Positions 34,103 to 44,714 of a stretch of DNA of 55,055 nt are shown one piece after another. A program made the translations under genes and the position numbers. This DNA comes from Polysphondylium violaceum (lineage: Eukaryota; Evosea; Eumycetozoa; Dictyosteliales; Dictyosteliaceae). The DNA lies in contig AJWJ01000105.1 in NCBI GenBank assembly GCA_000277445.1, positions 1 through 55,055 of the forward strand, in the 5' to 3' direction. Positions within the stretch are counted from its first letter, which is position 1; each line of letters begins with the position of its first letter. A model generated the notes under the pieces. The model did not search any database, was not told the DNA's origin, and saw only the letters and a program-made list of their open reading frames with translations.

Positions 34103-34213
34103 ATGCCATCGTAAGTATACATTTATATCTAATTATTAATTATAATACAAAATTCTAATTTATTTATATTTAGCGTTGGCCCAAGTTTCTTTTTTCTTTC
34201 GAGCGAAAGATGA
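34103..34213 (+). other. Candidate spliced short ORF or 5' UTR intron
   Basis: ATGCCATC at 34103-34110 is followed by GTAAGTATAC and a 63-base A/T-rich segment ending TTTATATTTAG at 34173, a textbook dictyostelid intron. Splicing gives MPSVGPSFFFLSSER and a stop at 34211-34213. A hydrophobic 24-codon frame (MTVWHIFSLFLYFYLSW...) begins at 34210, overlapping that stop as ATGA. This could be a micropeptide gene, or an untranslated leader with an intron for copy D at 34557. I cannot decide from sequence. Confidence 0.35.
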
Positions 34214-34556
34214 CTGTATGGCACATTTTTTCTTTGTTCTTGTATTTTTATCTTTCCTGGGCTGATTTGGGCTATTATTGGTAATTTTTTAAATAAATCA
34301 AGGTTTTTCATTGTATATCAGTATTTGTGTTTTTTATTCGAGTGTCAAGCTTGATTGGGAAAATATCTTTTTCTTTTTTTATTTTTTATTTTTTAATAAT
34401 TTTTTCTTCTTTTATTGTTCTCTTTATTATCTGTCACAACAGCATACATACCTTCATCATTGATAATGATCATCAATGATTGGTGGTGGTCCTGTTGTTG
34501 AGACACATAATAATAAACAACAATAGTAATAGTAGGAGTAATAGTAATTATCACAA

Positions 34557-36848
34557 ATGAAAGAGAATAAAAGTGATCTCTATTTCTTTACTCTTTTCAA
34601 GAGTTGGGATATAAGAGACAATATATTTAGGTTTTTAAATCAACGTCAAATAGTACGACATCGGGGATCACGTCTTGTGTTGGTGGGCAGGAAATACAAT
34701 CAAATACATTCCATAGAGTGGATGATTTCACACCATCATTTGGGTCTGCTCAAGGAAAAGATTGGCAGAGATGTTGGTAGGAAGAAAAAGAGTTTAGAGC
34801 TGAATGAAAATGCTCGCAAACTGTTGGCCAGCATCAAAGACATTGATCTCTTTTCCATGGTGTTTGAGCAGTATAGATCTTATTTTCCTCTACTGTATCC
34901 TCGTATTGCGACACACGCGTGTCTGTACAATAATATCGGGGTACTCAAGTACTTGGTCCAACGGGGCTATAGACCCGATACCGAGGCTATAGAGTTTGCC
35001 TGTAAATGGAACAACATAGAGATGCTAGAGTATTTGCTTGATATGGGTATTGGTGTCGATGACGGCTTGCCTGTGGCAGCCTTTAGCAATGCCATCCAAG
35101 TGGATAGTATCGAGATGGTCAAGATGTTGTTTGGCCATTTACCCAGCATCGAGACCATTTCTCACCATGACAGACACTTGCTAAAGAGAATGGCAGCTTC
35201 CAAGGGCAATGTAGAGATATTCAGGTTTCTTCAAGACATCTATCCAGCGACGCTATTGCAGGTGTGTTTGGATGCAAGTGTTGCCAATCACGACATGTTT
35301 AAATACATATTCCAGTCGTCAGAGTTTGATGACTGCTCAAAAATAGATGTATGGAGACTAGAACAATTGGCCATCAAGAGCGTAGAGATCAATAGTTTAG
35401 CCAATATTGAGATTCTCAATCAACGACATCTCATCACCCGACATGTGTACCGTGATTGCATCATGACGAGCTTAAAGAAAGGCTATACACAAATATACAC
35501 CTATCTCACTACTCAACACCCAGACATCACTCTAGACTTATCCTCTTGTTTTGTGTCAGAGTTTACACAAGCATTTGTTGATCTCGAGGGTCTCGTACAC
35601 TATCACGAGGTTATGGGCATTGCGGTATCCAAGAAATGCCTCGTAGAGGTAGTTTCTTGCCATAATCTAGATATGTTTAAGTATCTTTGGAGCAAAGTGG
35701 GAGAGTTTAGCATTAGTCCAGCAACGGTTCTCCTTAACAATTCCAACATAACACATATAGTTTTTGAAATCATAAAGGAATGTACCAAGTGCAAGAATAT
35801 CCAAGTGTTGAGGTTCCTTTGTAGTTTGGGTATCGAGATTCATTCCGTTTCGGTTCCTATTTACAATTGCGACGATGATGACATTGAGCTTCTCGAGGTG
35901 GTTTTTGATATCTTTGGCCAATTGCTCAGTGGCCCAAAACTAATAGACCTGCTCAACTCTGCCGCACAGACATCCAGTGTGTATGCATTTGGTTTTCTAT
36001 TGGAGCATACACTCAAATCTCAATGGCATCACAAGGATTTCAAGCATTGTTTTGTTATTGCTTGCAGAAACCTCTGTTTCCCCATTGTAAAAAAACTCTT
36101 TTCCCACGGTATCACCGCATGCGGCGCAGCGATGGAGGCAGCGGTGGGCACGGGTTCACTCGAGATGATACAGTTGCTCCAAGACCGAGGCACAACCCTC
36201 TCTCACGAGGCGGTAAACATGGCTTGTAGTAATGGGTTTGTGTATATACTAGAGCACTTTAAATCGGTGTATCCAGACATGAGTAAATGGGTGTCGAGGA
36301 CCACCATCATTTGTTGCATTCGATCCAATCAACTAGAATCACTTGAATTCATTCTCGCCAACTGGTATCCAAACCCACAAGAAATCAATCTCTCTGGATC
36401 ATTGCTCAAAGAGACCTTGGGCGATTGCCAAAATATTGATATTGTAAAATATGTTTATAAACAAATACCACGGACAGACCAATATCTCACTGCACTCCGC
36501 CATGCTCTTCGTAGTGGTAATTTGGAAGTAACTCAATTCTTTATCGATAAAACAGAGTTTGTCAGTCAACTGGGTATCTATAACATAATGACACATAGAA
36601 ATGCACATATTTTAGAGTATTTTAAACATAAATTCACATTGCCAAACCTCGCAGGAAGCTTTGTCCAAAACCAAGGTTTTCTTTTCCAAATCCAAGACCA
36701 AATTGTCCTTTCCAAAACTAAACTGGTCCAACAAGATATAGATTATGATTCCATTCAATTTTCAAAATTTCTATCAAATTACTATCTCAATTTTCCAAAT
36801 CCAGAAAATATTGATAAAGCTACTTGTTTAAAAGATGCTTTTTTTTAA
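34557..36848 (+). CDS. Ankyrin-type repeat protein, dictyostelid family (copy D)
   Basis: A single 763-residue exon. It opens LFKSWDIRDNIFRFLNQ, then SIEWMISHHHLGLLKEKI, GVLKYLVQRGYRPDTEAIEF, and ACKWNNIEMLEYL, the point where copies C and F carry an intron. Ankyrin-like helices follow to the end. The frame stops right after a run of eight T's (KDAFF). In the adjacent frame the sequence continues as FKFQNPEIE, a poly-N run and a tail KEEKKSCCIC to 37026. With seven T's this would be the C-terminus of the same protein, so the annotated end may reflect either a real frameshift or a homopolymer sequencing error. Confidence 0.78.
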   Translation: MKENKSDLYFFTLFKSWDIRDNIFRFLNQRQIVRHRGSRLVLVGRKYNQIHSIEWMISHHHLGLLKEKIGRDVGRKKKSLELNENARKLLASIKDIDLFSMVFEQYRSYFPLLYPRIATHACLYNNIGVLKYLVQRGYRPDTEAIEFACKWNNIEMLEYLLDMGIGVDDGLPVAAFSNAIQVDSIEMVKMLFGHLPSIETISHHDRHLLKRMAASKGNVEIFRFLQDIYPATLLQVCLDASVANHDMFKYIFQSSEFDDCSKIDVWRLEQLAIKSVEINSLANIEILNQRHLITRHVYRDCIMTSLKKGYTQIYTYLTTQHPDITLDLSSCFVSEFTQAFVDLEGLVHYHEVMGIAVSKKCLVEVVSCHNLDMFKYLWSKVGEFSISPATVLLNNSNITHIVFEIIKECTKCKNIQVLRFLCSLGIEIHSVSVPIYNCDDDDIELLEVVFDIFGQLLSGPKLIDLLNSAAQTSSVYAFGFLLEHTLKSQWHHKDFKHCFVIACRNLCFPIVKKLFSHGITACGAAMEAAVGTGSLEMIQLLQDRGTTLSHEAVNMACSNGFVYILEHFKSVYPDMSKWVSRTTIICCIRSNQLESLEFILANWYPNPQEINLSGSLLKETLGDCQNIDIVKYVYKQIPRTDQYLTALRHALRSGNLEVTQFFIDKTEFVSQLGIYNIMTHRNAHILEYFKHKFTLPNLAGSFVQNQGFLFQIQDQIVLSKTKLVQQDIDYDSIQFSKFLSNYYLNFPNPENIDKATCLKDAFF

Positions 36849-36866
36849 ATTTCAAAATCCAGAAAT

Positions 36867-36870
36867 TGAA

Positions 36871-36951
<81 letters not shown>
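36867..36951. repeat. (AAT)n microsatellite after the copy D stop
   Basis: About 27 AAT units, read as poly-N in the frame that follows copy D. It sits between the annotated stop and a short tail encoding SINQQINVNSLNKNKEEKKS and then CCIC. Confidence 0.9.
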
Positions 36952-36952
<1 letters not shown>

Positions 36953-37030
36953 GTATTAATCAACAAATCAATGTAAATAGTTTAAATAAGAATAAAGAAG
37001 AAAAGAAAAGTTGTTGTATATGTTAAACAT

Positions 37031-39008
37031 TTATGACAAGGTTGTTTTATTAAATTTATCTACAAGGGAATCCATTTCTCTTTGTCTTTTTTGGAATATT
37101 TTAATAAATTCCTTGGATTCAATAGTATTGAGGAATGCATGTGTATAGGGATCTATTTTTAAAGTATTGACAATGTATTCCAACATGATATATAGAGTCT
37201 TGCTAATTAGTTGGTTTACCAAGTCAGATACATTAATCTGATGTACATCAAATCCAAAATCTTTCATATAGTCATAGATGTACTCTGCGATTCTAAGATG
37301 ATTGTTGATGGCCGCTTGATAGAAACATTCATAGGTGAGTGCCAAATGTTTTTCTAAATGGAGAAAATGGATCACTCTCAAATGTCCGCCTTGGGCTGCA
37401 TTGGTCATGAGTTCTTCGTCGTTGGGTCGACTGATTTGCTTGGAAAAGAGGATTTCCAATACGTCGAGATTTCCGTACTTGGCAGCGGAAAAATACATAG
37501 AGTGGTGGAGTTTATTTTTATTGAGTGCAGAGAGTTCCCCAAGTCGGCTGAAAATCTTATAGAAGCCTCCCATGTTGTGGTACTGGATCGTCTTTGATAA
37601 AATATTGGAAATAGAGGCTTGATTCAAATCGTTGAACTTTGGTATAAGGTCGATATAGATTGCCAATGCTTTGGAATAGGAGGGTTGGCCCACTACATGA
37701 TCGGTGCCTCTGGCGTAATTCTTGACCATTGAAAAACCTGCTTTGGTGATGTGTGACAAGACGGCATGGTTGTTTTTGTGGAGTGCAAAGTAGATGATAT
37801 CTTTTGCATAGTCGGTGCCATTAAACATGATGGAGTTGTAGTTTACTTGGATGTCTAAATGAATCCAAAAGTATTCAAATATATCGTGTCTCTTGGGCTT
37901 CTCTACGGCATTTAATAGACTTTGTATGGAGATCCTGACGCCCTTGTCATGGAGCTCGGTGATAATGTCGAGAGGTATAACAGAGATATCACGTATTTCT
38001 GTAAAGGATAGTGTATCAAGTCCAGTGGCGTCGTTGTTTACATAGTCACAAAGCTCCTTGTATACCTGCAAATGGCCAATGATGATGGCTTGTCTCATGA
38101 ATTGAAGAGCCATGTCTTTGGGGAGCACACCAAGTCTTTTCATCTCTTGAAATACCTGAACATCCATTTGATACGTATAGAGGAAATGTTGGTATATTTG
38201 TGCTTTGGATGTCTCGAGTTCCCTTAATAAGACGGGTTTGTAATTCTCGTAGAGGTAGTTGAACGACTTTACATTTTGAAACATTTGATAGTGTACAAGA
38301 TTTTTCTCAAAGGGCTGATTAAAATGGTTCTTCAATAGTTGATAGATTCCAATCTCTCCATGAACCATACACTTGGCCATTGAGTTGGGAAGCTTGTATC
38401 GACAGGGCACCAAATCTGTGCTATTGTTTAATATGTATTCTACAAGTTTTTCATTCTTTGCCTCGACGGCATTATGCAAGGCATCGTAATCCAGTGGTCC
38501 CACACGAGCAGTTTCATAGAGAAACACAAGCATATCCATATTGCCATGTTTGGCAGCATGTTGTAGGGCTAAATGGGTGCCTTTGTATCCCATCTCGTAT
38601 AGAAACTGTACAGCATTATAGTTGTTGAACTGAGCGGCATCATTCAAAACAACTAATCTCTCATCATCGAGTGGATAAAAAGGGTCTCTGAAATGATTGA
38701 ATACCAATTCAAACAACTCTTTTTCCAATAAAGAAAATATTAAATATCGTTGTGGATAGCTAACAAAATCATCTGATCTCTTGACTTTATCTTTCAACAA
38801 TCCAAAATGTTTATACTTTATCATCCTATTATTAATAACAAACTATTAACAATTGTATTCAAATCATAATAAATCTAAAATTAAATTTATCGTACCAATC
38901 TAATCTGGTGATATCTCTATATCTCTGACCATTGTAAGAGTGTATAATCTCGTATACAATCATCGACAAATACTGGTTATTGAATACCTGTCTGTATAGG
39001 ATATCCAT
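37031..39008 (-). CDS. Ankyrin-type repeat protein, dictyostelid family (copy E)
   Basis: Exons on the minus strand are 39008-38896 and 38825-37031 (intron 70 bases), giving 635 residues. Exon 1 supplies the family N-terminus MDILYRQVFNNQYLSMIVYE and RYRDITRLDW; exon 2 continues MIKYKHFGLLKDKV. Without exon 1 the protein would lack the F-box-like box. Ankyrin-like helices follow (YNAVQFLYEMGYKGTHLALQ, NMDMLVFLYETA, LRIAEYIYDYMKD). The intron position differs from that in copies C and F. Its start lies 184 bases from copy F's start, divergent, so a shared promoter is possible. Confidence 0.8.
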
Positions 39009-39192
39009 TTTGTATGTATAAAAAAAAAATAATATATATAAATAACTAACTTATAAAGATATATAAAATAGGAATAGTAATACAAAAAATAAATGTGTGA
39101 TCAGTTTGAGAAATCTGATTTTCTTAAAAAAAAAGATTTTTTTAATTATTTTTTATTTTTAGAAAATTTTAAATTTCTTATAATAAATTTCA

Positions 39193-41466
39193 ATGAAACA
39201 AATATTGTATTTGTCAGTGTTTGGCAACAGATTGTTGAGTGATTTGGTCTGGGGTTATGTCCGAGAAGATCGAGGGAGTTATAGTAATAAGCGATCATAC
39301 CACGATATTACTCAAATAGAATGGTGCATTCAAAGTAAATATTATTCTTTGATTTGGGATAAACTCGATCATGGCCATGAATTGTCTCTGTCATATCAGA
39401 TCTCACAAACACCGTGTTTGTTGTTTTCGATTTTGGATTTCGAGTTATTTAAATTGTGTTTTGAAAAGTATAGACACAACTTTCCACTGATCGAAATAGC
39501 AAGGCTCGATATCCTACTCTGGTGCACTCATTTCAATAACCTCCAAGCCTTCAAATATCTATTACAACTAGGTTACAAAAAATACAATTATGTTTGTCTG
39601 GAACATGCCTGTAAACATAATAATTTTGAGATGTTACAGGTATGTATAATATGTCTCTTGTGGTAGTGAGTAATACTAATAACATCATAACAACAACAAA
39701 AGTACCTTTACCATGAATTGTGTGTAAAAGAATTTACAAGCGAGGCAATAGAGAGTGCGATAAGGACAAAGAATGTAGAAATGGTAAAGTTTGTATTTCA
39801 GAGTGATGTGATCAAAGCCTACAGGAGCACCCATGCAGAGACAGAAAACTTCGTAAGGATTGCTGCGGGTAGTCAGAATTTAGAGATATACAAGATTGTT
39901 TTAAACACGTTTCAGTTGGACTCTGGTCTGGGCTTTGAGCCTTCTTTTACATGCTTTGAAATATTTAAATATATTTTAGATACCTGTGATGTGGAACCAT
40001 TGCTGGCAAGCATAAATTATATAAATATGACGAGAATGACAAGAATGATCATAGCTTTGACAACCAATGGGTTTGTAGATTGCTTGCAAGAGTTGTTTAG
40101 TAGGAATCTTGTTCCACACTCTATGTATACAGAAATTGCCCACTTGGCCTTGAGTTCATCATGCTTTGGTATATTTGATTTGGTGAATGATAAGGAACCG
40201 ATAAACTATCAATTTATATCTCTGTCCAATATACCCGATGCTCTCACAAATCTCGAGCACGCTCAGTTGTATTTTGGTAGGGGAGCAACGTTGAAAAAGG
40301 CATGTTTGTTGGCGGCGTGTAGAAATAGTACGCCCTTTGAGGTATTTCAATTTATTTGGAGTAATTTGCGAATCACCATAAACAGCCAAAAGGGAATCAC
40401 CATTGATTACAGTCCACAACTTGTGAATGCCTCGTTGGTCAATGAATGTGTAAAGTATGCCAATTCCAGAGTTTTGGAGTTTCTCCATTCAAGCGGGTTT
40501 GTCCAGCCTTCAATGATTGAAGCGGCCACTTGGAAAAATTGCAGAGTTTCCTCTGATGCAGATACACAGTTTTTTAAATTGCTATTTGAAATCAAACCTC
40601 CAGTGTCATCCGAGGCCAGTTGTCTTACCAATGTGCTCAACAACTGTGTGGTGTCTGGCAATTTAGATCTATATAAATTCATTTATTTCAAATATAAAGA
40701 AGTTGCCTCTTCTCCGTGGACCACGAATCCCAACTATGCCACCGCCGCACTGAGAAATGAATTTGAAATTATTAAATTTCTTCAATCACAAGGAGACCAT
40801 TCGGACCATTTTGCCGTCGACAACGTGTCCTATGGCAACAGATTGGATATATTAAAGTTTTTTATTGAAAACGGTCATACAGGCGTAGCAGCCATCTCTA
40901 ACAGTGCCTATGAAGGACGTTTGGAAATGCTCTCCTATCTATTGACACTCGACTTTCCCCACACCCATGTAGCTTCTGGTTTGGTGCGTGGCGTTATGTC
41001 TGATCGAATCACAAGCATTCAATTGATACTTTCCTGTAAAAAATTTCCAGACCCATCATTTTTGGTGCAATCTCTGGTGTCTCAAAACAACATTGTCATT
41101 GTAAAATATATTTTCAACAAACAACACAAAGGGTTCCAAGAGATTACTCAAGAGTCCAAAGACAGCCTTTTGGAGCTGGCTCTCGTGAACGGGTACTTGG
41201 ATATCATTAAATTTTGTTTAGAGGATTTAAATTGTTCTCTCACAAAAGAAAACATTGTTCCAGTTTTTGAAAAAAAATATTTTCATGTCTTGGAATATTT
41301 GAAATCGTCTCTCATCCTCTCCAAGAAAACTAAATCCCTACTATCAAAATCAACTGAAGTATTTATTAAATCTGGAAAAATTCAATATCAAGAGTACATG
41401 GATTATTTGGAGTTAGTTTGTAAAAAAGAAAAACAATCCTTTTTTAAATTTATTTTTAAAAAATAA
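39193..41466 (+). CDS. Ankyrin-type repeat protein, dictyostelid family (copy F)
   Basis: Exons are 39193-39639 and 39703-41466 (intron 63 bases), giving 736 residues. It opens YLSVFGNRLLSDLVWGYV, then QIEWCIQSKYYSLIWDKL, LQAFKYLLQLGYKKYNYVCL and EHACKHNNFEMLQ just before the intron; exon 2 resumes YLYHELCVKEF. The intron lies at the same codon and phase as in copy C. Ankyrin-like helices run to a basic tail QSFFKFIFKK. Its 3' end is convergent with the sequon-repeat gene, 186 bases between stops. Confidence 0.8.
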
Positions 41467-41652
41467 AATTTCTTGTTCTATTAATCTTGCTACTATACTG
41501 ACACCATCTCCATATGATTTCATTTTGATTTCAAAAAGCTAATATCTTTATCACTAAATATTAAAACAATAACAATATTAGATAGGTATGTATTTGATCA
41601 TCACTATGATGATAATTATTTTATTTAAAAAGATAAAACGATATATAGAAAA

Positions 41653-44023
41653 TTAAAAAATGAAGAAATTATTTTGTTTAAGTAAATCTAAACTTTCCAA
41701 ATAGTTGACAATGGTAAATGTAGACATATCAATCAATGGGATTGTAACTCTTGCTTTACCTGGTGAGGAAATAAAGAGTGCCATATAGTTGTTGGAAACA
41801 TAGACTTGGAATGAGGAGGTTGGTAATTCAGTTGGTACTTTCATTACAAAGTTGGTGGTCTTTTCGGCCCAATCGACTACAGTGACAACAATAGAGTTAA
41901 CAGCTGGTAAGGATTGAATAATGTACAAGTTTTGTTGATAAGCAACAATTTGGAAGCTATTGTTTGGAATCAAACCAGAAACTTGAATATTCTTAATGAT
42001 TTCATTGGTAGAAAGACTTATCCAATTAATATCAAATAGTTTACCTACAACTGACACCAAGAAATAATCATTGCCAGTAGATTGATCCAATGTACCTCTG
42101 AAATTATCAGAAACTTGAGAAAGTTGAAGAGTATTTCTATATATAAATCTAGTTAGGATTTGATTAAAAACTATATTTTAAAAAAATGATACTTACAATG
42201 AATTATTTGAACCAAATTGATAGGAAACTAAATCAATAAAATCAGATTGTTGAGCCAAGAAATAAAGAGTGTTAGACAATGGAACAAAACCAAATCCAGA
42301 TAATTCCTCAACAATCATGGAGTTTGATAATTTGATTGTTTGAAGGTTTCTAACGTGACCAGAGATGTAGTCAATTAAACCTAAAGAAATAGAGTTGGGA
42401 CTAGTTGAATAGATTGCATTAAACTATAAATTATAGATTAGTATTTAATTTAATATTTTTTTATGTACAATACGATACATACAACAGATTCACTTTGAAT
42501 GGTGATGGCAGAATTATTGTGATGGTGGTGAGTGTGGTTGCCGTGGTGATGAGTGTGGTTACCATGATGATGAGTATGGTTACCATGGTGTTTATGGTGA
42601 GTCAAATGGGTAGAGTTACTGCTGTGATTGCCAGTAAAGAAGTAATTGATATGAATTGTATTGTTACCATTAGTGTTGTTACCAGTAAGATAAATGTTGA
42701 GAGTGTCATTATTACCACTGTGGTTACCAAAGATATAGTAATTAATAAAAAGAGTATTATTACCATTTGTATTGTTACCATTGGAATGATTACCAAAGAT
42801 TAAATAAAAATCAACAACTACAGTGTTATTTGGTCGAGTACCATTATGGAAAAAGTATTCAAGACTAACAACTGTATTGTTACCACTAGAGTGATTGCCA
42901 TGAGAGTGATTACCATTAGACAAGACACCATCGAAATAGTAATTTACGTTGATTGTATTATTACCACTGCTTCCATTACCATGGGTATGATTGTTTGGAT
43001 AAGAGAAAACAATTTGAGAGTAATAGTTGATGGTTAAATTGTGATGGGTGTGATTACCACTTGAATGATTACCAAAGTTGTAATAGGATACATTAATTGT
43101 ACTGTTAGAACTGCTTCCGTTGTTGTGAGTGTGGTTACCCAAACTTTCAAAGTAGTAATTGATGGTGTTATTACCACTGCTTCCATTACCATGAGTATGA
43201 TTATTAGGATAGGAGAATAATACATCATAAAAATAGTTGACTGTCAAGTTGTGGTGAGTATGGTTACTATTTGAATTGTTGCCAAAGTTGTAATAATTTA
43301 CATTGATTGTATTATTACCACTGCTACCGTTGGTATGGGTGTGATTTGGATAGGAACCCAATTCATTATAGTAGAAATTAACATAAACGGTATTATTACC
43401 ACTGCTGCCATTTCCATGGGTATGATTATTAGGATAGGAACCCAAATTTGCATAATAGTAATTGATGGTGTTATTACCACTGCTACCATTTCCATGGGTA
43501 TGATTATTAGGATAGGAACCCAAATTTTCATAATAATAGTTAAAGTTTACAGTAAGATTATGATGGGTGTGGTTGCCACTAGAGTGATTACCAAAACTAT
43601 AGTAGGTAACACTTATGGTGTTATTACCACTGCTTCCATTACCATGAGTATGATTACCTTCAAAGTAATAGCTCTCAGAGATCAAAGTAAGATTATGGTG
43701 AGTATGATTACCAAAAGAATAAACATCATTAAAATAACTAATAGTATTATTTGGACTAGTTCCATTTGAGGCAAAGGGAATACCACCAAAAGCCAACATT
43801 GTTACATTTTGATCAAGAGGATTAATATAATAAGCAGAAGACTCAATTATATATGAATAAACAGAGGCGGGGCTGAGATTTCCATATCCTTTAATTGGGG
43901 CCTAAAAGTGTAATAATTAGTATTAATTTATTAATATATAAATAATACTTAGTTCTAAAGAAAATATACCTGAATGGAAAAAACCAATGGGAGAAGGCAA
44001 AGTAGAAAGATAATTGGTTTCAT
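41653..44023 (-). CDS. Secreted protein with giant Asn/His/Thr/Gly sequon-repeat expansion
   Basis: Exons on the minus strand are 44023-43970, 43901-42483, 42423-42197 and 42136-41653, giving 727 residues. Exon 1 is a signal peptide (MKPIIFLLCLLPLVFSIQ). Exon 2 begins like the paralogue at 44715 (GYGNLS..., MLAFGG) but then carries about 390 residues of repeats such as NHTHGNGSSGNNTINVNYYF and NHTHHNLTVNYFYD, ending in HHHGNHTHHHGNHTHHHHNN. Dozens of N-x-S/T sequons alternate with short aromatic beta-strand-like segments. Exons 3-4 (FNAIYSTSP..., YQQNLYIIQSLP, VVDWAEKTTNF, NNYMALFIS) match the paralogue and look beta-rich. A densely glycosylated extracellular matrix, spore-coat or adhesion protein is plausible; that is inference. 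I do not recognise the family. Confidence 0.83.
42516..43694 (-). repeat. Coding tandem repeats (about 20-24-residue units) of sequon-rich sequence
   Basis: This part of exon 2 of the secreted protein encodes degenerate repeats with core NHTHGNGSSGNNT followed by a strand-like INVNYYF and a YPN turn, alternating with a shorter NHSSGNHTHHNLT type. The distal end collapses to GNHTHHH triplicates. Units differ at many bases, so the array is not freshly amplified, apart from two adjacent units near 43430-43530 that are nearly identical (NNTINYYYANLGSYPN type). Confidence 0.88.
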
Positions 44024-44714
44024 TTTTGATAGCTTTAGAAATAATTATCTCTTTGTTTGTTGTGTTGTTAATTTTTATTATTAACTAAATTTAAAATCTT
44101 GTTTTATTTATAGTTTTTTTTTCTATGTTGTTGAGTCCTGAAAACTTAGGTAACAGATTTTTTAAATAAATTTCCTTTTACTAGTATGACAAACATAATT
44201 ATATGTTAGGAAGTTGTTGGTGGAATCACTAAAAAATAAAATTTTAGATAGAATATCTAGATTATTTTAAAAAATCATAAAAATTAATTTTTGTGACATC
44301 ATCCAATATAAATTATATTATGCCCTATGTTTTTTTCATAAAATTTATCGATAAGAATTTTTCTTTGCCTTTTTCTTTTTAACATGTCTTTGATTTCAAA
44401 GAGAGTAGATTTTCATTTCCAGAACTCTGACTTCCCACCAGGGCGTGATTTTTTGGTTTTTCAGGACAAGGGAAGTTGAATAAGAGATAAAATCTATAAG
44501 TTTGAATGAGAAAGCTTAAACAACAAAGCTATTTGACGATTGAGTATTTGTTTTGTAAATGGATTTATTAAAAACAGGTTGTTATATAATAAAGAATAAA
44601 CGAATTGGCTTCATGGTTATGAGAATGAAATACTAAGAGTTTGGGTTGAGTGAAAACTAAAAATTGTGGTTGTATCATCACAATCTTATTGAATTAAGTT
44701 GTTTTATTATTTAT
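44024..44714. other. Intergenic region between the tandem secreted paralogues
   Basis: This 691-base A/T-rich spacer holds the promoter of the sequon-repeat gene and the 3' region of its paralogue (both leftward). A short G/C-richer segment near 44425-44475 (CACCAGGGCGTG) stands out but matches nothing I recognise. No additional gene is visible. Confidence 0.45.

Larger units (their letters stand above)
33417..34556. other. Long intergenic region between ankyrin-type genes C and D
   Basis: This is the largest gene-free stretch (1140 bases). It holds a direct repeat at 33606-33678, a CA-rich block including CACACACCCACACACCA at 33908-33924, and a candidate spliced short frame at 34103-34213. 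The rest is poly-T/poly-A rich. CA/GT-rich blocks suggest an active promoter, but which transcript it drives is unclear because the next long CDS starts 600 bases later. Confidence 0.45.

Noticed and set aside
34129-34311. 60-codon minus-strand frame
   Set aside because: It covers the strong plus-strand intron and exon-like segment, and its own ends lack promoter or splice context; no family resemblance.
42516-43694. Regularly spaced repeats suggestive of a CRISPR array
   Set aside because: The units are degenerate, in frame, and encode a protein repeat; the organism is a eukaryote and there are no cas genes.
42495-43769. Long plus-strand frames rich in I, M, V and T opposite the sequon-repeat exon
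   Set aside because: They mirror the codon pattern of the real minus-strand repeats, have no signal peptide or splice logic, and the minus-strand model is confirmed by its paralogue.
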